From: Thiohalocapsa sp. ML1
GTDB taxonomy: Bacteria > Pseudomonadota > Gammaproteobacteria > Chromatiales > Chromatiaceae
NCBI RefSeq assembly: GCF_001469165.1
Contig: NZ_JABX01000052.1
Location: 1 to 37,883 of the forward strand
Direction: 5' to 3'
DNA length: 37,883 nucleotides
Shown here: in pieces, positions 23,819 to 32,656 of the stretch
How the letters are laid out: the number at the start of each line of letters is the position of its first letter
Position numbering within the stretch: position 1 is the first letter of the stretch
Notes under the pieces: generated by a model
Database searches by the model: none
What the model saw: the letters and a program-made list of their open reading frames with translations, nothing else
What the model was told of the DNA's origin: nothing
Position numbers and translations under genes: made by a program

Positions 23819-24916
23819 ATGGGTTCAAGAACACCCCTCTACGACGCCCACGTCGCCCTAGGCGCGAAGATCGTGCCCTTCGGCGGCTGGGACATGCCGC
23901 TGCACTATGGCTCCCAATTGGATGAGCACCACGCGGTGCGCCGTCACGCCGGGGTCTTCGACGTCTCGCACATGCAGCCGGTGGACGTGACGGGCGCAGC
24001 CGCGAAGCCGTATCTCCAATACCTGCTCGCCAACGACGTCAACAAGCTGCAGGCGCCCGGCCGAGCGCTCTATAGCTGCATGCTGAACGAGCATGCCGGC
24101 GTCGTCGATGACCTCATCTGTTACTACTTGGAGCCCGGCCGCTACCGCCCCGTGGTCAACGCCGCCACGGCGGACAAGGATCTCGCCTGGATGCACGACA
24201 AGGCCAGCAAGTTCGACGTGAGCATTAAGCGCCGCGACGACTTGGCGATGCTCGCGGTGCAGGGCCCGGCGGCGCGGAGCCTCGCGGAGCCGCTGCTGCC
24301 CGCCGCGGTGCGCGCCGCGGCCATGGCGCTGACACCCTTCCACGCCGCCGAGGGCGACGGCTGGCTGATCGGCCGCACCGGGTACACGGGTGAGGACGGC
24401 TTCGAGATCATGCTGCCCGCCGCGCAGGCGGGCATGCTCTGGCAAGGGCTCCTGGACGCCGGCGTGGCGCCGTGCGGGCTCGGCGCGCGAGATACGCTTA
24501 GGCTTGAGGCGGGCATGAACCTCTACGGCCAAGACATGGATGAGGCCACCGACCCGCTGGCCGCCGGGCTCGGCTGGACCATCGCCTGGCAGCCGCCGGA
24601 GCGCAATTTTCTGGGCCGCAAGGCGCTGCAGGCGCGGCGCGACGCACCGGATCTGCCGCATTGCGTCGGCCTGCTGCTGGAAGGGCGCGGCGTACTGCGC
24701 GCGCACCAGCAGGTGCTGCTCGGCGACAGCCCGGCCGGCGAGGTCACCTCCGGCGGCTTCGCGCCGACGCTGGAGCGCTCCATCGCGCTGGCCCGCGTCA
24801 CGCCCGCCGCTGCTGCGGCCGGCCATGTCGCCGTGGATATCCGCGGCAAGCCGATCCCGGCGCGGGTGGTGAAGCCGCCTTTCGTGCGCAACGGTCAGCC
24901 CAAGCTCGAGCTCTAG
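23819..24916 (+). CDS. gcvT: Aminomethyltransferase, glycine cleavage T-protein
   Basis: A 365-residue T-protein that moves the aminomethyl methylene group from lipoyl-H-protein to tetrahydrofolate, releasing ammonia. Seen: the N-terminal [75 protein letters not shown] and [16 protein letters not shown] blocks, then the C-terminal barrel with [12 protein letters not shown] and [15 protein letters not shown]-like end. The start is MGSRTPLY, eight bases after GGGAG; the frame is open for 121 more codons through the riboswitch, which are not coding. First gene of the glycine cleavage operon. Confidence 0.97.
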   Translation: MGSRTPLYDAHVALGAKIVPFGGWDMPLHYGSQLDEHHAVRRHAGVFDVSHMQPVDVTGAAAKPYLQYLLANDVNKLQAPGRALYSCMLNEHAGVVDDLICYYLEPGRYRPVVNAATADKDLAWMHDKASKFDVSIKRRDDLAMLAVQGPAARSLAEPLLPAAVRAAAMALTPFHAAEGDGWLIGRTGYTGEDGFEIMLPAAQAGMLWQGLLDAGVAPCGLGARDTLRLEAGMNLYGQDMDEATDPLAAGLGWTIAWQPPERNFLGRKALQARRDAPDLPHCVGLLLEGRGVLRAHQQVLLGDSPAGEVTSGGFAPTLERSIALARVTPAAAAAGHVAVDIRGKPIPARVVKPPFVRNGQPKLEL

Positions 24917-25010
24917 AACCTTAACGCCCCGGCGGCCAGACCGAGCCGCCGGGAGCCCGTGCATCCCGAGCCCGGAAACCCCACCCCCACGCGAGCCGCA
25001 GGAGCCTGTC

Positions 25011-25403
25011 ATGAGCAACATCCCCGCCGACCTCAATTACACCGAAAGCCACGAATGGGTGCGCGACAACGGCGACGGCACCGTCACCGTCGGCATCACC
25101 GACCATGCCCAGGAGGCCCTCGGGGACCTCGTCTTCGTCGAGCTGCCGGAGGTGGGCAAGTCCTTCGCGGCCAAGGATGCCTGCGCCGTGGTTGAATCGG
25201 TGAAGGCCGCTTCCGATATCTATGCGCCAGTGGCGGGCGAAGTCGTGGCCGTCAACGACGCCCTGGACGACGCCCCCGAGACGCTCAACGCAGACCCCTA
25301 TGGCGAGGGCTGGATCTTCCAGCTCAAGCTCGTCGGCGATGACCCGGCCGCGGGGCTGCTCGACCCGGACGCCTATCAGCGGGTGGTCGACGACGAGGCC
25401 TGA
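25011..25403 (+). CDS. gcvH: Glycine cleavage H-protein
   Basis: A 130-residue lipoyl carrier that shuttles the aminomethyl group between P-, T- and L-proteins. Family motifs: YTESHEWV (10-17), [20 protein letters not shown] (27-46) and the lipoylation site [13 protein letters not shown] with Lys65, then EVVAVN and [17 protein letters not shown] follows GGAG at usual distance, 94 bp after gcvT. The gap carries a cggcggc/gccgccg hairpin. The start context and length are normal for the family. Confidence 0.97.
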   Translation: MSNIPADLNYTESHEWVRDNGDGTVTVGITDHAQEALGDLVFVELPEVGKSFAAKDACAVVESVKAASDIYAPVAGEVVAVNDALDDAPETLNADPYGEGWIFQLKLVGDDPAAGLLDPDAYQRVVDDEA

Positions 25404-25438
25404 CGCCAGCGTCCGCTACCCAAACGCGCAGGTACCCT

Positions 25439-25465
25439 GCCGCCGACCGGACCAGGGTCGGCGGC
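25439..25465 (+). promoter_or_regulatory. Stem-loop between gcvH and gcvPA
   Basis: Perfect 10-bp stem gccgccgacc/ggtcggcggc with a 7-base loop in the 115-bp gap. No T-run follows, so likely an mRNA-stability or processing hairpin that sets H-protein level above P-protein rather than a full terminator. Confidence 0.6.
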
Positions 25466-25518
25466 CAACACCGAACTCAAGCGCCCAGCGCGCCGACGAC
25501 AGCAGCGACCCGATCATC

Positions 25519-26889
25519 ATGCCGTTCATCCCCCACACCGAGGCCGACGTGGCCGACATGCTCGCCGCCATCGGCGCCGACAGCATCGATGACCTGTTTG
25601 ACGAGATCCCGCCGGAGCTGCGGGCGAAGGGCCTGGACGGCATCCCGGCCGGTCTGCCCGAGATGGACGTTGCGCGGCTGCTGCAGCGCCGCGCCCGCGC
25701 CGACGGCGAGCCGCTCTGCTTCATCGGCGCTGGCGCCTACGCGCATCACATCCCGGCCGCCGTCTGGCAGATCACCACCCGCGGCGAGTTCTACAGCGCC
25801 TACACGCCCTACCAGGCGGAGGCGAGCCAGGGCACGCTGCAGGTGCTCTACGAGTTCCAGTCCATGATGACGGCGCTGACCGGCATGGATGTGTCCAACG
25901 CCTCGCTGTACGACGGCGCCTCGGCACTTGCCGAGGCGATCCTGATGGCCGTGCGCGCGAACCGCAAAACGGCGAGCAAGCGGGTGCTGGTGCCAAGGAG
26001 CCTGCACCCGTCTTACCGCCGCACGGCGCGCGGGCTGGTCGGCAACCAGGGCATCGAGCTGGTGGAGGTGGACTTCGACCCCAGCACCGGCACGACGCCG
26101 GTGGCGCAACTGGAAGCCGCCGCTGACGACGGCGAATGGGCCGCGCTCGTGCTGCCGCAGCCGTCGTTCAACGGCACCCTGGAGGACGTGGACAGCGTCA
26201 CCGACTGGGCGCACGGGCGCAACATGCTCGTCATCGGCGTCGTCAATCCCGTGGCCCTCGCCTTGCTCAGCCCGCCCGGCGAGTGGGGCAGCGACGGCGC
26301 GGACATCGCCTGCGGCGAGGGCCAGCCGCTCGGCATGCCGCTCGCCTCCGGCGGGCCGTACTTGGGATTCCTGACCTGCAAGCAGGCCTTCGTGCGCCAA
26401 CTCCCCGGGCGCATCGCCGGGCGCACGCTGGACGCCGAAGGCAAGCTCGGCTACACGCTGACCTTGCAGGCGCGCGAGCAGCACATCCGCCGTTCCAAGG
26501 CGACGTCGAACATCTGCACGAACCAGGGCCTGCTGGTGACCGCCGCCACCATCCACATGGCCATCCTCGGTGGCGAGGGCTTGGAGCGCGTCGCCGCCGC
26601 CTGCCATGCCAACACGCGCCGACTCACGGCGCTGTTGTGCGAGATCCCGGGCGTGGAGCCGCTGTTCGACGGCCCCGTGTTCCACGAACAGGCCCTCAAG
26701 CTCCCGGCGCCGACGGCGGAGGTGCTGCGCGCCCTCGCCGCCCACGACATCCTCGGCGGCTTCGATCTCGGCGCCGAATACCCGGAGCTCGACCCGGCGC
26801 TGCTGGTGTGCGCCACGGAGCTGCGCACCGAGGAGGAGATGCTTGCCTTCCGCGACCTCTTGCTAGAGGTTCTAGGGGCGAGGGGCTAG
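25519..26889 (+). CDS. gcvPA: Glycine decarboxylase P-protein, subunit 1
   Basis: A 456-residue N-terminal subunit of the split P-protein, which decarboxylates glycine with PLP and loads the aminomethyl group on H-protein. Typical features: [19 protein letters not shown] start, SFLGAGAYAH-type [54 protein letters not shown], and [18 protein letters not shown]. The PLP lysine is on subunit 2. The start MPFIPHTE is fixed by family; a longer frame exists upstream. The gene is separated from its partner gcvPB by tpx. Confidence 0.96.
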   Translation: MPFIPHTEADVADMLAAIGADSIDDLFDEIPPELRAKGLDGIPAGLPEMDVARLLQRRARADGEPLCFIGAGAYAHHIPAAVWQITTRGEFYSAYTPYQAEASQGTLQVLYEFQSMMTALTGMDVSNASLYDGASALAEAILMAVRANRKTASKRVLVPRSLHPSYRRTARGLVGNQGIELVEVDFDPSTGTTPVAQLEAAADDGEWAALVLPQPSFNGTLEDVDSVTDWAHGRNMLVIGVVNPVALALLSPPGEWGSDGADIACGEGQPLGMPLASGGPYLGFLTCKQAFVRQLPGRIAGRTLDAEGKLGYTLTLQAREQHIRRSKATSNICTNQGLLVTAATIHMAILGGEGLERVAAACHANTRRLTALLCEIPGVEPLFDGPVFHEQALKLPAPTAEVLRALAAHDILGGFDLGAEYPELDPALLVCATELRTEEEMLAFRDLLLEVLGARG

Positions 26890-26962
26890 GAGCTAGGGAC
26901 TAGCACCTAGCCCCCAGCACCTAGCCCCCAGCACCTTCCCCCCAGCACTTTCCCCCACCTAG
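26875..26962. repeat. Heptamer-type repeat tract between gcvPA and tpx
   Basis: ggggcta/gagcta/gggacta units followed by their inverse (cctagccccc, agcacctagccccc, cagcacc). The gcvPA stop TAG lies inside the first units, so the tract has invaded or grown from the very end of the gene. Part of the dispersed heptamer family. Confidence 0.75.
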
Positions 26963-26977
26963 CAACTGAGACATCCG

Positions 26978-27478
26978 ATGGCCCAAACCGCACTCCAAGG
27001 CAATCCCGTCAACCTCGCCGGCGAGCTGCCCGCCGTCGGCAGCGCCGCGCCGGACTTCAAGCTGGTCGATAAGGATCTCGGCGACAAGTCGCTCGCCGAC
27101 TTCGCCGGCAAGCAGGTGCTGCTCAACATCGTGCCGAGCCTCGACACGCCGGTCTGCGCCACCTCCACGCGCAAGTTCAACGAATCCTTCGCCGGCCGCG
27201 ACGACGCGGTGTGCCTGGTGGTGTCCGCGGACCTGCCCTTCGCGATGGGCCGCTTCTGCTCCACCGAGGGCATCGAGAACGTGCACCCGCTGTCGATGAT
27301 GCGCTCGAAGAGCTTCGCGAAGGACTATGGCGTCCTGATCGAGGACGGCCCGCTGGCCGGCATCACCGCCCGGGCCATCGTCGTCATCGGCGCCGACGGC
27401 AAGGTCGTCTACACGCAACTGGTGCCCGAGATCGGCGAGGAGCCGGACTACGACGCGGCGCTCGCGGCCATCGCATAG
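26978..27478 (+). CDS. tpx: Thiol peroxidase (Tpx, atypical 2-Cys peroxiredoxin)
   Basis: A 166-residue peroxiredoxin that reduces hydroperoxides using thioredoxin; usual location periplasm or cytoplasm, and with no signal peptide here. Peroxidatic Cys60 lies in [15 protein letters not shown] and the resolving Cys94 in GRFCSTEGI, the Tpx pair. [25 protein letters not shown] and the closing [14 protein letters not shown] are family hallmarks. It is in line with gcvPA and gcvPB, and splits the two halves of the glycine P-protein; the spacers on each side (88 and 138 bp) are filled with heptamer repeats. Probably cotranscribed with the glycine cleavage genes. Confidence 0.97.
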   Translation: MAQTALQGNPVNLAGELPAVGSAAPDFKLVDKDLGDKSLADFAGKQVLLNIVPSLDTPVCATSTRKFNESFAGRDDAVCLVVSADLPFAMGRFCSTEGIENVHPLSMMRSKSFAKDYGVLIEDGPLAGITARAIVVIGADGKVVYTQLVPEIGEEPDYDAALAAIA

Positions 27479-27483
27479 AGGAA

Positions 27484-27548
27484 GGGCCGAGGGCCGAGGG
27501 CCAAGGCAGCAGCGTGTCCTCGGCCCGCGGTCCTTGGCCCTCAGCCCG
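27484..27548. repeat. Heptamer-repeat hairpin between tpx and gcvPB
   Basis: GGGCCGA, GGGCCGA, GGGCCAA at 27484-27504, then the inverse (CCTTGGCCC at 27532-27540). AGGGCCAAGG and CCTTGGCCCT form a 10-bp stem with a 25-base loop. Same family as the tracts at 4559, 22249, 26875, 35668 and 35891. Confidence 0.8.
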
Positions 27549-27616
27549 CAACGTCTGCTTGCCGATCGCGCTTCCCGCCGCCGACCCTGCCTAGAAAAGC
27601 CCTCCGGAGCCCCCGC

Positions 27617-29077
27617 ATGCTGATCCAAGAACAATCCCGTCCCGGCCGCATGGCCACCGCCCAAGCGCCGCTCGACATGGCGGACGTGTCGGACCTGCCG
27701 GCGGGGCTGCGGCGCAAGACGCGCGCGGCGCTGCCGGAGGTGTCGGAGCTGCAGGCCGTGCGGCACTACACGCGCCTGTCGCAGAAGAACTTCTCCATCG
27801 ATACGCACTTCTACCCGCTCGGTTCGTGCACGATGAAGTACAACCCGCGCGCCTGCAACAGCCTGGCGTCGCTGCCCGGCTTTCTGGCCCGGCACCCGGC
27901 GGCGCCGGAGTCGCACAGCCAGGGCATCATGGCCTGCCTGTATGAGCTGCAGGACATGCTGAGAATCGTCACGGGCATGCACGCGGTGTCGCTCGCGCCC
28001 GCCGCCGGCGCCCAGGGCGAGCTGGCGGGCGTGATGATGATCCGCGCCTACCACGACGCCCGCGGCGACACGGCCAGGCGCGAGATCCTGGTGCCGGATG
28101 CCGCCCACGGCACCAACCCGGCCTCGGCCATCATGGCCGGGTTCGAGGTGCGCGAGATCCCCACCGGCAGCAACGGTGATGTGGACATCGCGGCGTTGCG
28201 CGACGCGGTGGGCCCGCAGACCGCCGGCATCATGCTCACCAACCCGAGCACCGTCGGCGTGTTCGACTGCAACATCCAGGCCATCGCCGCGACGGTGCAC
28301 GAGGCGGGCGGGCTCTTGTACTACGACGGCGCCAACCTGAACGCCATCCTGGGCAAGGTCCGCCCCGGCGACATGGGCTTCGACGTGATCCACATGAACC
28401 TGCACAAGACCTTCTCGACGCCCCACGGCGGCGGCGGGCCGGGCGCAGGTCCGGTGGGCGTGTCCAAGCGCCTGGAGCCCTATCTGCCGGTGCCGCTGGT
28501 GGTGAAGGACGGTGCCGCGTACCACTGGCAAGTCGAAAAGGATCGCCCCGAGTCCATCGGCCGCATGACCGCCTTCGGCGGCAACATGGGCATTCTGCTG
28601 CGCGCTTACATTTACGCGCGACTGCTCGGCGCCGAGGGCATGCGGCGGGTGTCGGAGTACGCGACGCTGAACGCCAACTATCTGCTCGCCCGACTGAGCA
28701 ACGCCGGCTTCACGCTGGCCTACCCGGAGCGCCGCGCGAGCCACGAGTTCATCATCACGCTGAGAAAGGAGGCCAAGGAGCACGGCACCAATGCGATGGA
28801 CTTCGCCAAGCGCCTGTTGGACTACGGTTTCCATGCGCCCACCACGTACTTCCCGCTGCTCGTGCCCGAATGCCTGCTCATCGAGCCCACGGAGTCCGAG
28901 TCCAAGGAGGCGCTGGACGGCTTCGTCGAGGCGCTGATCAAGATCCGCGCCGAGGCCAAGGACCGTCCGGACCTGCTCAAGCAGGCCCCGCACACCATGC
29001 CGGTGCGCCGGCTCGACGACGTGCGCGCGGCGCGGCAGCTCGACTTGGCGTGGCGGCAGGCGCAGGCGCAGGATTGA
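27617..29077 (+). CDS. gcvPB: Glycine decarboxylase P-protein, subunit 2
   Basis: A 486-residue C-terminal subunit of the split P-protein, carrying the PLP site: [20 protein letters not shown] with Lys264. Other family blocks are LRHYTRLSQ-type [69 protein letters not shown] and the C-terminal [17 protein letters not shown]. Two-subunit P-proteins are common in many bacteria and archaea; E. coli has the fused form. It follows tpx after 138 bp and is the last gene of the glycine cleavage operon. No gcvL gene is in this window. Confidence 0.97.
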   Translation: MLIQEQSRPGRMATAQAPLDMADVSDLPAGLRRKTRAALPEVSELQAVRHYTRLSQKNFSIDTHFYPLGSCTMKYNPRACNSLASLPGFLARHPAAPESHSQGIMACLYELQDMLRIVTGMHAVSLAPAAGAQGELAGVMMIRAYHDARGDTARREILVPDAAHGTNPASAIMAGFEVREIPTGSNGDVDIAALRDAVGPQTAGIMLTNPSTVGVFDCNIQAIAATVHEAGGLLYYDGANLNAILGKVRPGDMGFDVIHMNLHKTFSTPHGGGGPGAGPVGVSKRLEPYLPVPLVVKDGAAYHWQVEKDRPESIGRMTAFGGNMGILLRAYIYARLLGAEGMRRVSEYATLNANYLLARLSNAGFTLAYPERRASHEFIITLRKEAKEHGTNAMDFAKRLLDYGFHAPTTYFPLLVPECLLIEPTESESKEALDGFVEALIKIRAEAKDRPDLLKQAPHTMPVRRLDDVRAARQLDLAWRQAQAQD

Positions 29078-29110
29078 CGGACAGATCGAAGACAACGCAA
29101 CGGTGGAAAC

Positions 29111-29335
29111 ATGACTGCTGATGTAGATAGCCTCGTCCTCGAACATCTGCGGGCGATCAGGGCGGACATTGCAGAGCTGAAGAACCAGGCGACATCGACG
29201 AACCTCCAGCTCGCGAGCATGGGGCAGCAGCTCGGCGCGCTCACCACGGCGGTCTATGGTGGGCGTTCAGATGTTGAAGAGCTCCGGCGTCGAATTGAGC
29301 GCGTTGAACGTCGGCTCGAGCTCGTAGACGATTGA
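29111..29335 (+). CDS. Small coiled-coil protein of unknown function
   Basis: A 74-residue soluble protein: LVLEHLRAIRADIAELKNQ (8-26), then a second coiled coil DVEELRRRIERVERRLELV (54-72). The layout (EHLRAIRADI near the N-terminus, RIERVERRLEL near the C-terminus) is that of a commonly seen short hypothetical family in proteobacteria, with no known function. It follows gcvPB by 33 bp on the same strand. Codon use is like its neighbours, with a modest GTGGA ribosome site. Confidence 0.7.
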   Translation: MTADVDSLVLEHLRAIRADIAELKNQATSTNLQLASMGQQLGALTTAVYGGRSDVEELRRRIERVERRLELVDD

Positions 29336-29434
29336 TTGAGCTGTCAAGCCAAGACGTGACCGGTCCCCGGCAGCAAGCGGCTTACGGCAGCGCTTCTCGG
29401 CAGCCTCGGTTCTGGCGGTATCGGGAAAGCCCGA

Positions 29435-29806
29435 ATGGCCAACAATAACGCCCACGGCTGGCAGCGGGTCATCTACGCCTTCGGCCACTCCATGCGCGGG
29501 CTCAAGGCATGCTGGCGGCTGGAGGAGGCCTTCCGGCAGGAGCTGATCATTCTGGTGCCGCTCCTGCCCATCGGGCTCTGGCTCGGCGCCTCCCCGGTGG
29601 AGCGCGCCATGCTCGTCGGCAGCCTGTTGCTCGTCCCCGTCGTCGAGCTGCTGAACTCCGCGATTGAGGCCAATGTCGACCGCATCGGCCTCGAGCGCCA
29701 CGAGCTGTCCGGGCGCGCCAAGGACATCGCCTCCGCGGCGGTGTTCATGAGCATCCTGTTCGCGGTGGTGATCTGGCTGCTGATTCTGGTCCCGAAGTGG
29801 CTCTGA
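29435..29806 (+). CDS. dgkA: Diacylglycerol kinase (prokaryotic membrane type)
   Basis: A 123-residue integral membrane kinase that phosphorylates diacylglycerol to phosphatidate, recycling lipid from membrane-derived polymer synthesis. Seen: AFGHSMRGLKACWRLEEAFRQE amphipathic start, three membrane helices (about 34-52, 57-70, 96-118), and catalytic signature ELLNSAIEANVDRI with RAKDIASAAV. Length is normal for the family (E. coli 122). Stands alone between the small coiled-coil gene and the toxin-antitoxin pair. Confidence 0.97.
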   Translation: MANNNAHGWQRVIYAFGHSMRGLKACWRLEEAFRQELIILVPLLPIGLWLGASPVERAMLVGSLLLVPVVELLNSAIEANVDRIGLERHELSGRAKDIASAAVFMSILFAVVIWLLILVPKWL

Positions 29807-29849
29807 GGTGTTCCCCGAAGCGCATTGCTCACGCTGCGCCGCCGCAATA

Positions 29850-29891
29850 GACTTAGCCCATGACTTAGCCTATGACTTAGCCCATGACTTA
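29850..29891. repeat. 12-bp tandem repeat upstream of antitoxin gene
   Basis: gacttagcccat, gacttagcctat, gacttagcccat and a partial unit (gactta), ending about 17 bp before the antitoxin ATG. AT-rich for this genome. It could be a binding site array for the antitoxin, but no symmetry supports this. Confidence 0.75.
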
Positions 29892-29907
29892 GGCCGGAGG
29901 ATCAGGC

Positions 29908-30144
29908 GTGAGCCAAATCGTCAATGTCCACGAAGCCAAGACCCACCTTTCCAGGCTGCTGGAACTGGCTCACCAAGGGGAAGAGATTATCGTCGCCAAG
30001 GCCGGCAAGCCTTACGCACGGCTGGTTCCGCTGGCGGCGGAGGCGCCGCAGCGTCGCCCCGGGCGGCTGGCGGGGCGAGTCGATGACGCCTTCTTCGCTC
30101 CCCTGCCGGATGCAGAGCTGGACGCCTGGGAGGGCGTCCGGTGA
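29908..30144 (+). CDS. Phd/YefM-type antitoxin
   Basis: A 78-residue antitoxin. The first half is the Phd/YefM DNA-binding fold: VNVHEAKTHLSRLLELAHQGEEIIVAKAGKPYARLVPL. The C-terminal half is the toxin-blocking tail (GRVDDAFFAPLPDAELDAWEG), a pattern typical for partners of VapC-type PIN toxins. The stop overlaps the toxin start (GTGA). GGAGG lies about 9 bases upstream of the ATG. It likely represses its own operon; the 12-bp repeats are just upstream. Confidence 0.93.
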   Translation: MSQIVNVHEAKTHLSRLLELAHQGEEIIVAKAGKPYARLVPLAAEAPQRRPGRLAGRVDDAFFAPLPDAELDAWEGVR

Positions 30145-30527
30145 GGCTGCTGCTGGACACCCACGCGCTGCTGTGGTGGTTCACGGAAGACCCAAAGCTG
30201 TCGGTCGCGGCCAGGGCCGCCATCGCAGATGCAGGTAACGCCATCCATGCCAGCGCGGCGAGCGCCTGGGAGATCGCCACCAAACAGCGCCTCGGCAAGC
30301 TCGAGGGCGTACCGGACGCCACCGCCCGCTTCGCCGAGCTCGTGGCTGCCGACGGTTTCCAGCACCTCCCGGTGACCTATGCGCATGCCCTGCGGGCAGG
30401 TAGCTGGCGCGTCGAGCATCGAGACCCGTTCGACCGAATGCTCGCGGCTCAGAGCAACATCGAGCGGCTGCCGCTGGTCACTCGCGACCCGGCATTCGCG
30501 CTGTTCGGCGTCGAAACCCTGTGGTAA
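30141..30527 (+). CDS. VapC-type PIN-domain toxin
   Basis: A 128-residue PIN ribonuclease. Acidic residues of the active site are visible in LLLDTHALLWW (Asp6), SAASAWEIATKQRLGKL (Glu48) and HRDPFDRMLAAQS (Asp95, Asp98), the layout of VapC toxins. Cleaves RNA when free of antitoxin. Starts at GTG overlapping the antitoxin stop by 4 bp, so the two genes are translationally coupled. No mobile element flanks are seen; it sits between dgkA and moaB. Confidence 0.93.
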   Translation: MRLLLDTHALLWWFTEDPKLSVAARAAIADAGNAIHASAASAWEIATKQRLGKLEGVPDATARFAELVAADGFQHLPVTYAHALRAGSWRVEHRDPFDRMLAAQSNIERLPLVTRDPAFALFGVETLW

Positions 30528-30605
30528 GCGCCAAGCCACGACGCTTGACCTCTTGATTTCCGCCGGCACCATCGCCGCCAAGCACCCATCGCCCCAATCA
30601 TCCCC

Positions 30606-31136
30606 ATGAGCCGAACCCCAGCCGACGCCCCCTTCGTGCCGCTCGCCATCGCCGTGCTCACGGTCTCGGACAGCCGCACCGACGCGGACGACACCTCCGG
30701 CGACTACCTGCGCGAGCAGGCCACCGCGGCGGGTCATCGCGTCGTCGAGAAGGTGATTTGCCGCGACGACATCTACCAGCTCCGGGCGCTCGTGTCGCGC
30801 TGGATCGCGGACGACGACGTGCGCGTCGTCATCAGCACCGGCGGCACCGGCATCACCGGCCGCGATAGCACGCCCGAGGCGGTGCTCGCGCTGTTCGACA
30901 AGACCATCGACGGCTTCGGCGAGCTGTTCCGCCACATCTCTTACCAGGAGATCGGCGCATCCACCGTGCAGTCGCGGGCCTTTGCCGGCATCGCCAACGG
31001 CACGCTCATCTTCTGTCTGCCCGGCTCCACCGGCGCCTGCCGAACGGCCTGGGAGGGCATCCTGCGCGAGCAGCTCGACAGCCGCACCCGCCCGTGCAAC
31101 TTTGCGCAGCTCATCGCCCGCTTCGGGGAACGCTGA
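30606..31136 (+). CDS. moaB: Molybdenum cofactor biosynthesis protein MoaB
   Basis: A 176-residue MoaB/Mog-family protein that adenylylates molybdopterin before molybdenum insertion. Seen: [22 protein letters not shown] at the N-terminus, [18 protein letters not shown] and the [16 protein letters not shown] and [18 protein letters not shown] blocks. It is followed by moeA after 2 bp, forming a cofactor operon (moaB-moeA-moaD). MoaB and Mog are close; length and lack of the E. coli Mog C-terminus favour MoaB. Confidence 0.94.
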   Translation: MSRTPADAPFVPLAIAVLTVSDSRTDADDTSGDYLREQATAAGHRVVEKVICRDDIYQLRALVSRWIADDDVRVVISTGGTGITGRDSTPEAVLALFDKTIDGFGELFRHISYQEIGASTVQSRAFAGIANGTLIFCLPGSTGACRTAWEGILREQLDSRTRPCNFAQLIARFGER

Positions 31137-31138
31137 GC

Positions 31139-32383
31139 ATGGCGACGCACGACTGCGGCGGCGCGCCTTCGTTGTCGGTGGAGGCCGCGCTCGCGCTGCT
31201 GCTGGAGCGGGCGCGGCCGATTGCGGACGCCGAGCCCGTCGCCCTGAGCGACGCACTCGGCCGCGTGCTCGCCGAGCCCGTGCCGAGCCCCATCGACCAA
31301 CCCGCCTGGGACAATAGCGCGATGGACGGCTACGCGGTGCGCGCGGCGGATGTCGCGGCGGCCGCCGACGGCGTGCTGGCCGTGTCACAGCGCATTCCCG
31401 CCGGTGCCGTCGCCGAGCCACTCTCACCCGGCACCGCGGCGCGCATCTTCACCGGCGCGCCGGTGCCGGCCGGCGCCGATACGGTCGTTGTGCAGGAGGC
31501 CTGCGAGGCGCTGGCCGATGGACAGGTCCGGCTGCCGGCGGACCTCGAGGCGGGCCGCAACATCCGCCGCCAAGGCGAGCAGTTCCGCGCCGGCACCGCG
31601 GTGCTCGCCGCCGGCACGCGACTCGGCCCGCAGCACTTGGCGCTCGCCGCCTCCGTCGGTGCCGCAACGCTCCAGGTCCGGCGACGGCTCAAAGTCGCGA
31701 TCTTCGCGAGCGGTGACGAGCTCGTCGAGCCCGGTGCCCCGCTGGCCGCAGGGCAGATCTACAACTCGAACCGCACGCTGTTCCGCGCCCTCCTCACCGG
31801 GCTCGGCTGCGACATCCTCGATCTCGGCATCGTGCCGGATACGCTGGACGCCACCGTCGCCGCACTCGCCGACGGCGCCGCCCGGGCGGACTTGGTGCTC
31901 GCGAGCGGCGGCGTCTCCGTCGGCGAGGAGGACCACGTCCGTCCCGCGGTGGAGCAGCTCGGCCGGCTCGACCTCTGGAGCGTCGACATGCGCCCCGGGC
32001 GGCCCGTCGCCTTCGGGCACATCGGCGACAAGCCCTTCCTCGGCAGCCCCGGCAACCCGGTATCGCTGTTCGTGACCTTCTGCCTGTTCGCGCGGCCGTT
32101 CATTCAGCGCCTGCAGGGCGTGGACCCGCTGCCCGCCCCGCGGCGCATCCGCGCCGCCGCCGGCTTCGACTGGCAGCGCCCGGACAAGCGCCGGGAGTAC
32201 CAGCGTGCGCGACTCGTGCTCGGCGCCGACGGCACGCCGACGGTCGAGGTGTTCCCGAGCCGCTCGTCGGCGGACCTGACCTCGCTGACCTGGGCCGACG
32301 GCCTCGTGGAACTGCTTGAGAAGCGCACCTTCCGCGCCGGCGAGCCCGTGGACTTCCTGCCCTTCAGCGAGCTCTTAGCATGA
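31139..32383 (+). CDS. moeA: Molybdopterin molybdenumtransferase MoeA
   Basis: A 414-residue MoeA, which inserts molybdate into adenylated molybdopterin. Seen: DNSAMDGYAVR, GTAARIFTGAPVPAGADTVVVQE, GEQFRAGTAVLAAGTRLGPQHL, FASGDELVEPG, YNSNRTLF, LASGGVSVGEEDHVRP, PGRPVAFG and LGSPGNPVSLFVTF. Start at 31139 (MATHDCGG) leaves 2 bp after moaB; the frame extends 15 codons upstream into moaB. Its stop overlaps the moaD start (ATGA). Confidence 0.96.
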   Translation: MATHDCGGAPSLSVEAALALLLERARPIADAEPVALSDALGRVLAEPVPSPIDQPAWDNSAMDGYAVRAADVAAAADGVLAVSQRIPAGAVAEPLSPGTAARIFTGAPVPAGADTVVVQEACEALADGQVRLPADLEAGRNIRRQGEQFRAGTAVLAAGTRLGPQHLALAASVGAATLQVRRRLKVAIFASGDELVEPGAPLAAGQIYNSNRTLFRALLTGLGCDILDLGIVPDTLDATVAALADGAARADLVLASGGVSVGEEDHVRPAVEQLGRLDLWSVDMRPGRPVAFGHIGDKPFLGSPGNPVSLFVTFCLFARPFIQRLQGVDPLPAPRRIRAAAGFDWQRPDKRREYQRARLVLGADGTPTVEVFPSRSSADLTSLTWADGLVELLEKRTFRAGEPVDFLPFSELLA

Positions 32384-32631
32384 TCCGCGTGCGCTACTTC
32401 GCGAGCCTGCGCGAGGCCGTCGGCGCCGAGGCCGAGGAGCTGCCGGCCGCGTACGCGGGCAGCGTCGCCGCGATCCGCGCCCTGCTCTGTGCGCGCGGTG
32501 GTGCCTGGGCCACGTCACTGGCCGCGGACCGGCGCGTGCTCGCCGCCGTGAACCAGCAGATGGCACGGCCGGAGACCCCGGTGGCGGACGGCGACGAGCT
32601 GGCCTTCTTCCCGCCCGTCACCGGCGGCTGA
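32380..32631 (+). CDS. moaD: Molybdopterin synthase sulfur carrier subunit MoaD
   Basis: An 83-residue ubiquitin-fold protein with the essential C-terminal Gly-Gly (PPVTGG) that becomes thiocarboxylated and donates sulfur for molybdopterin. N-terminal IRVRYFASLREAVG and VNQQMARPETPVADGDELAFFPPV are typical. Overlaps moeA by 4 bp. The partner moaE is not in the window. Convergent with the amylase gene 25 bp downstream. Confidence 0.94.
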   Translation: MIRVRYFASLREAVGAEAEELPAAYAGSVAAIRALLCARGGAWATSLAADRRVLAAVNQQMARPETPVADGDELAFFPPVTGG

Positions 32632-32656
32632 GCCGGCCGCTGGCTCGCGCGGGCCG

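Noticed and set aside
23404-23834. Extended gcvT N-terminus and antisense ORFs over the leader
   Set aside because: The region is the tandem glycine riboswitch; the T-protein start is MGSRTPLY by family.
26921-29146. Long open frame (741 codons) on the minus strand opposite tpx and gcvPB
   Set aside because: Antisense shadow; the plus strand carries tpx and gcvPB with clear active-site motifs.
29821-29907. Site-specific recombination site made of 12-bp repeats
   Set aside because: Direct repeats without inverted arms or an integrase gene nearby; a simple tandem repeat is the better reading.
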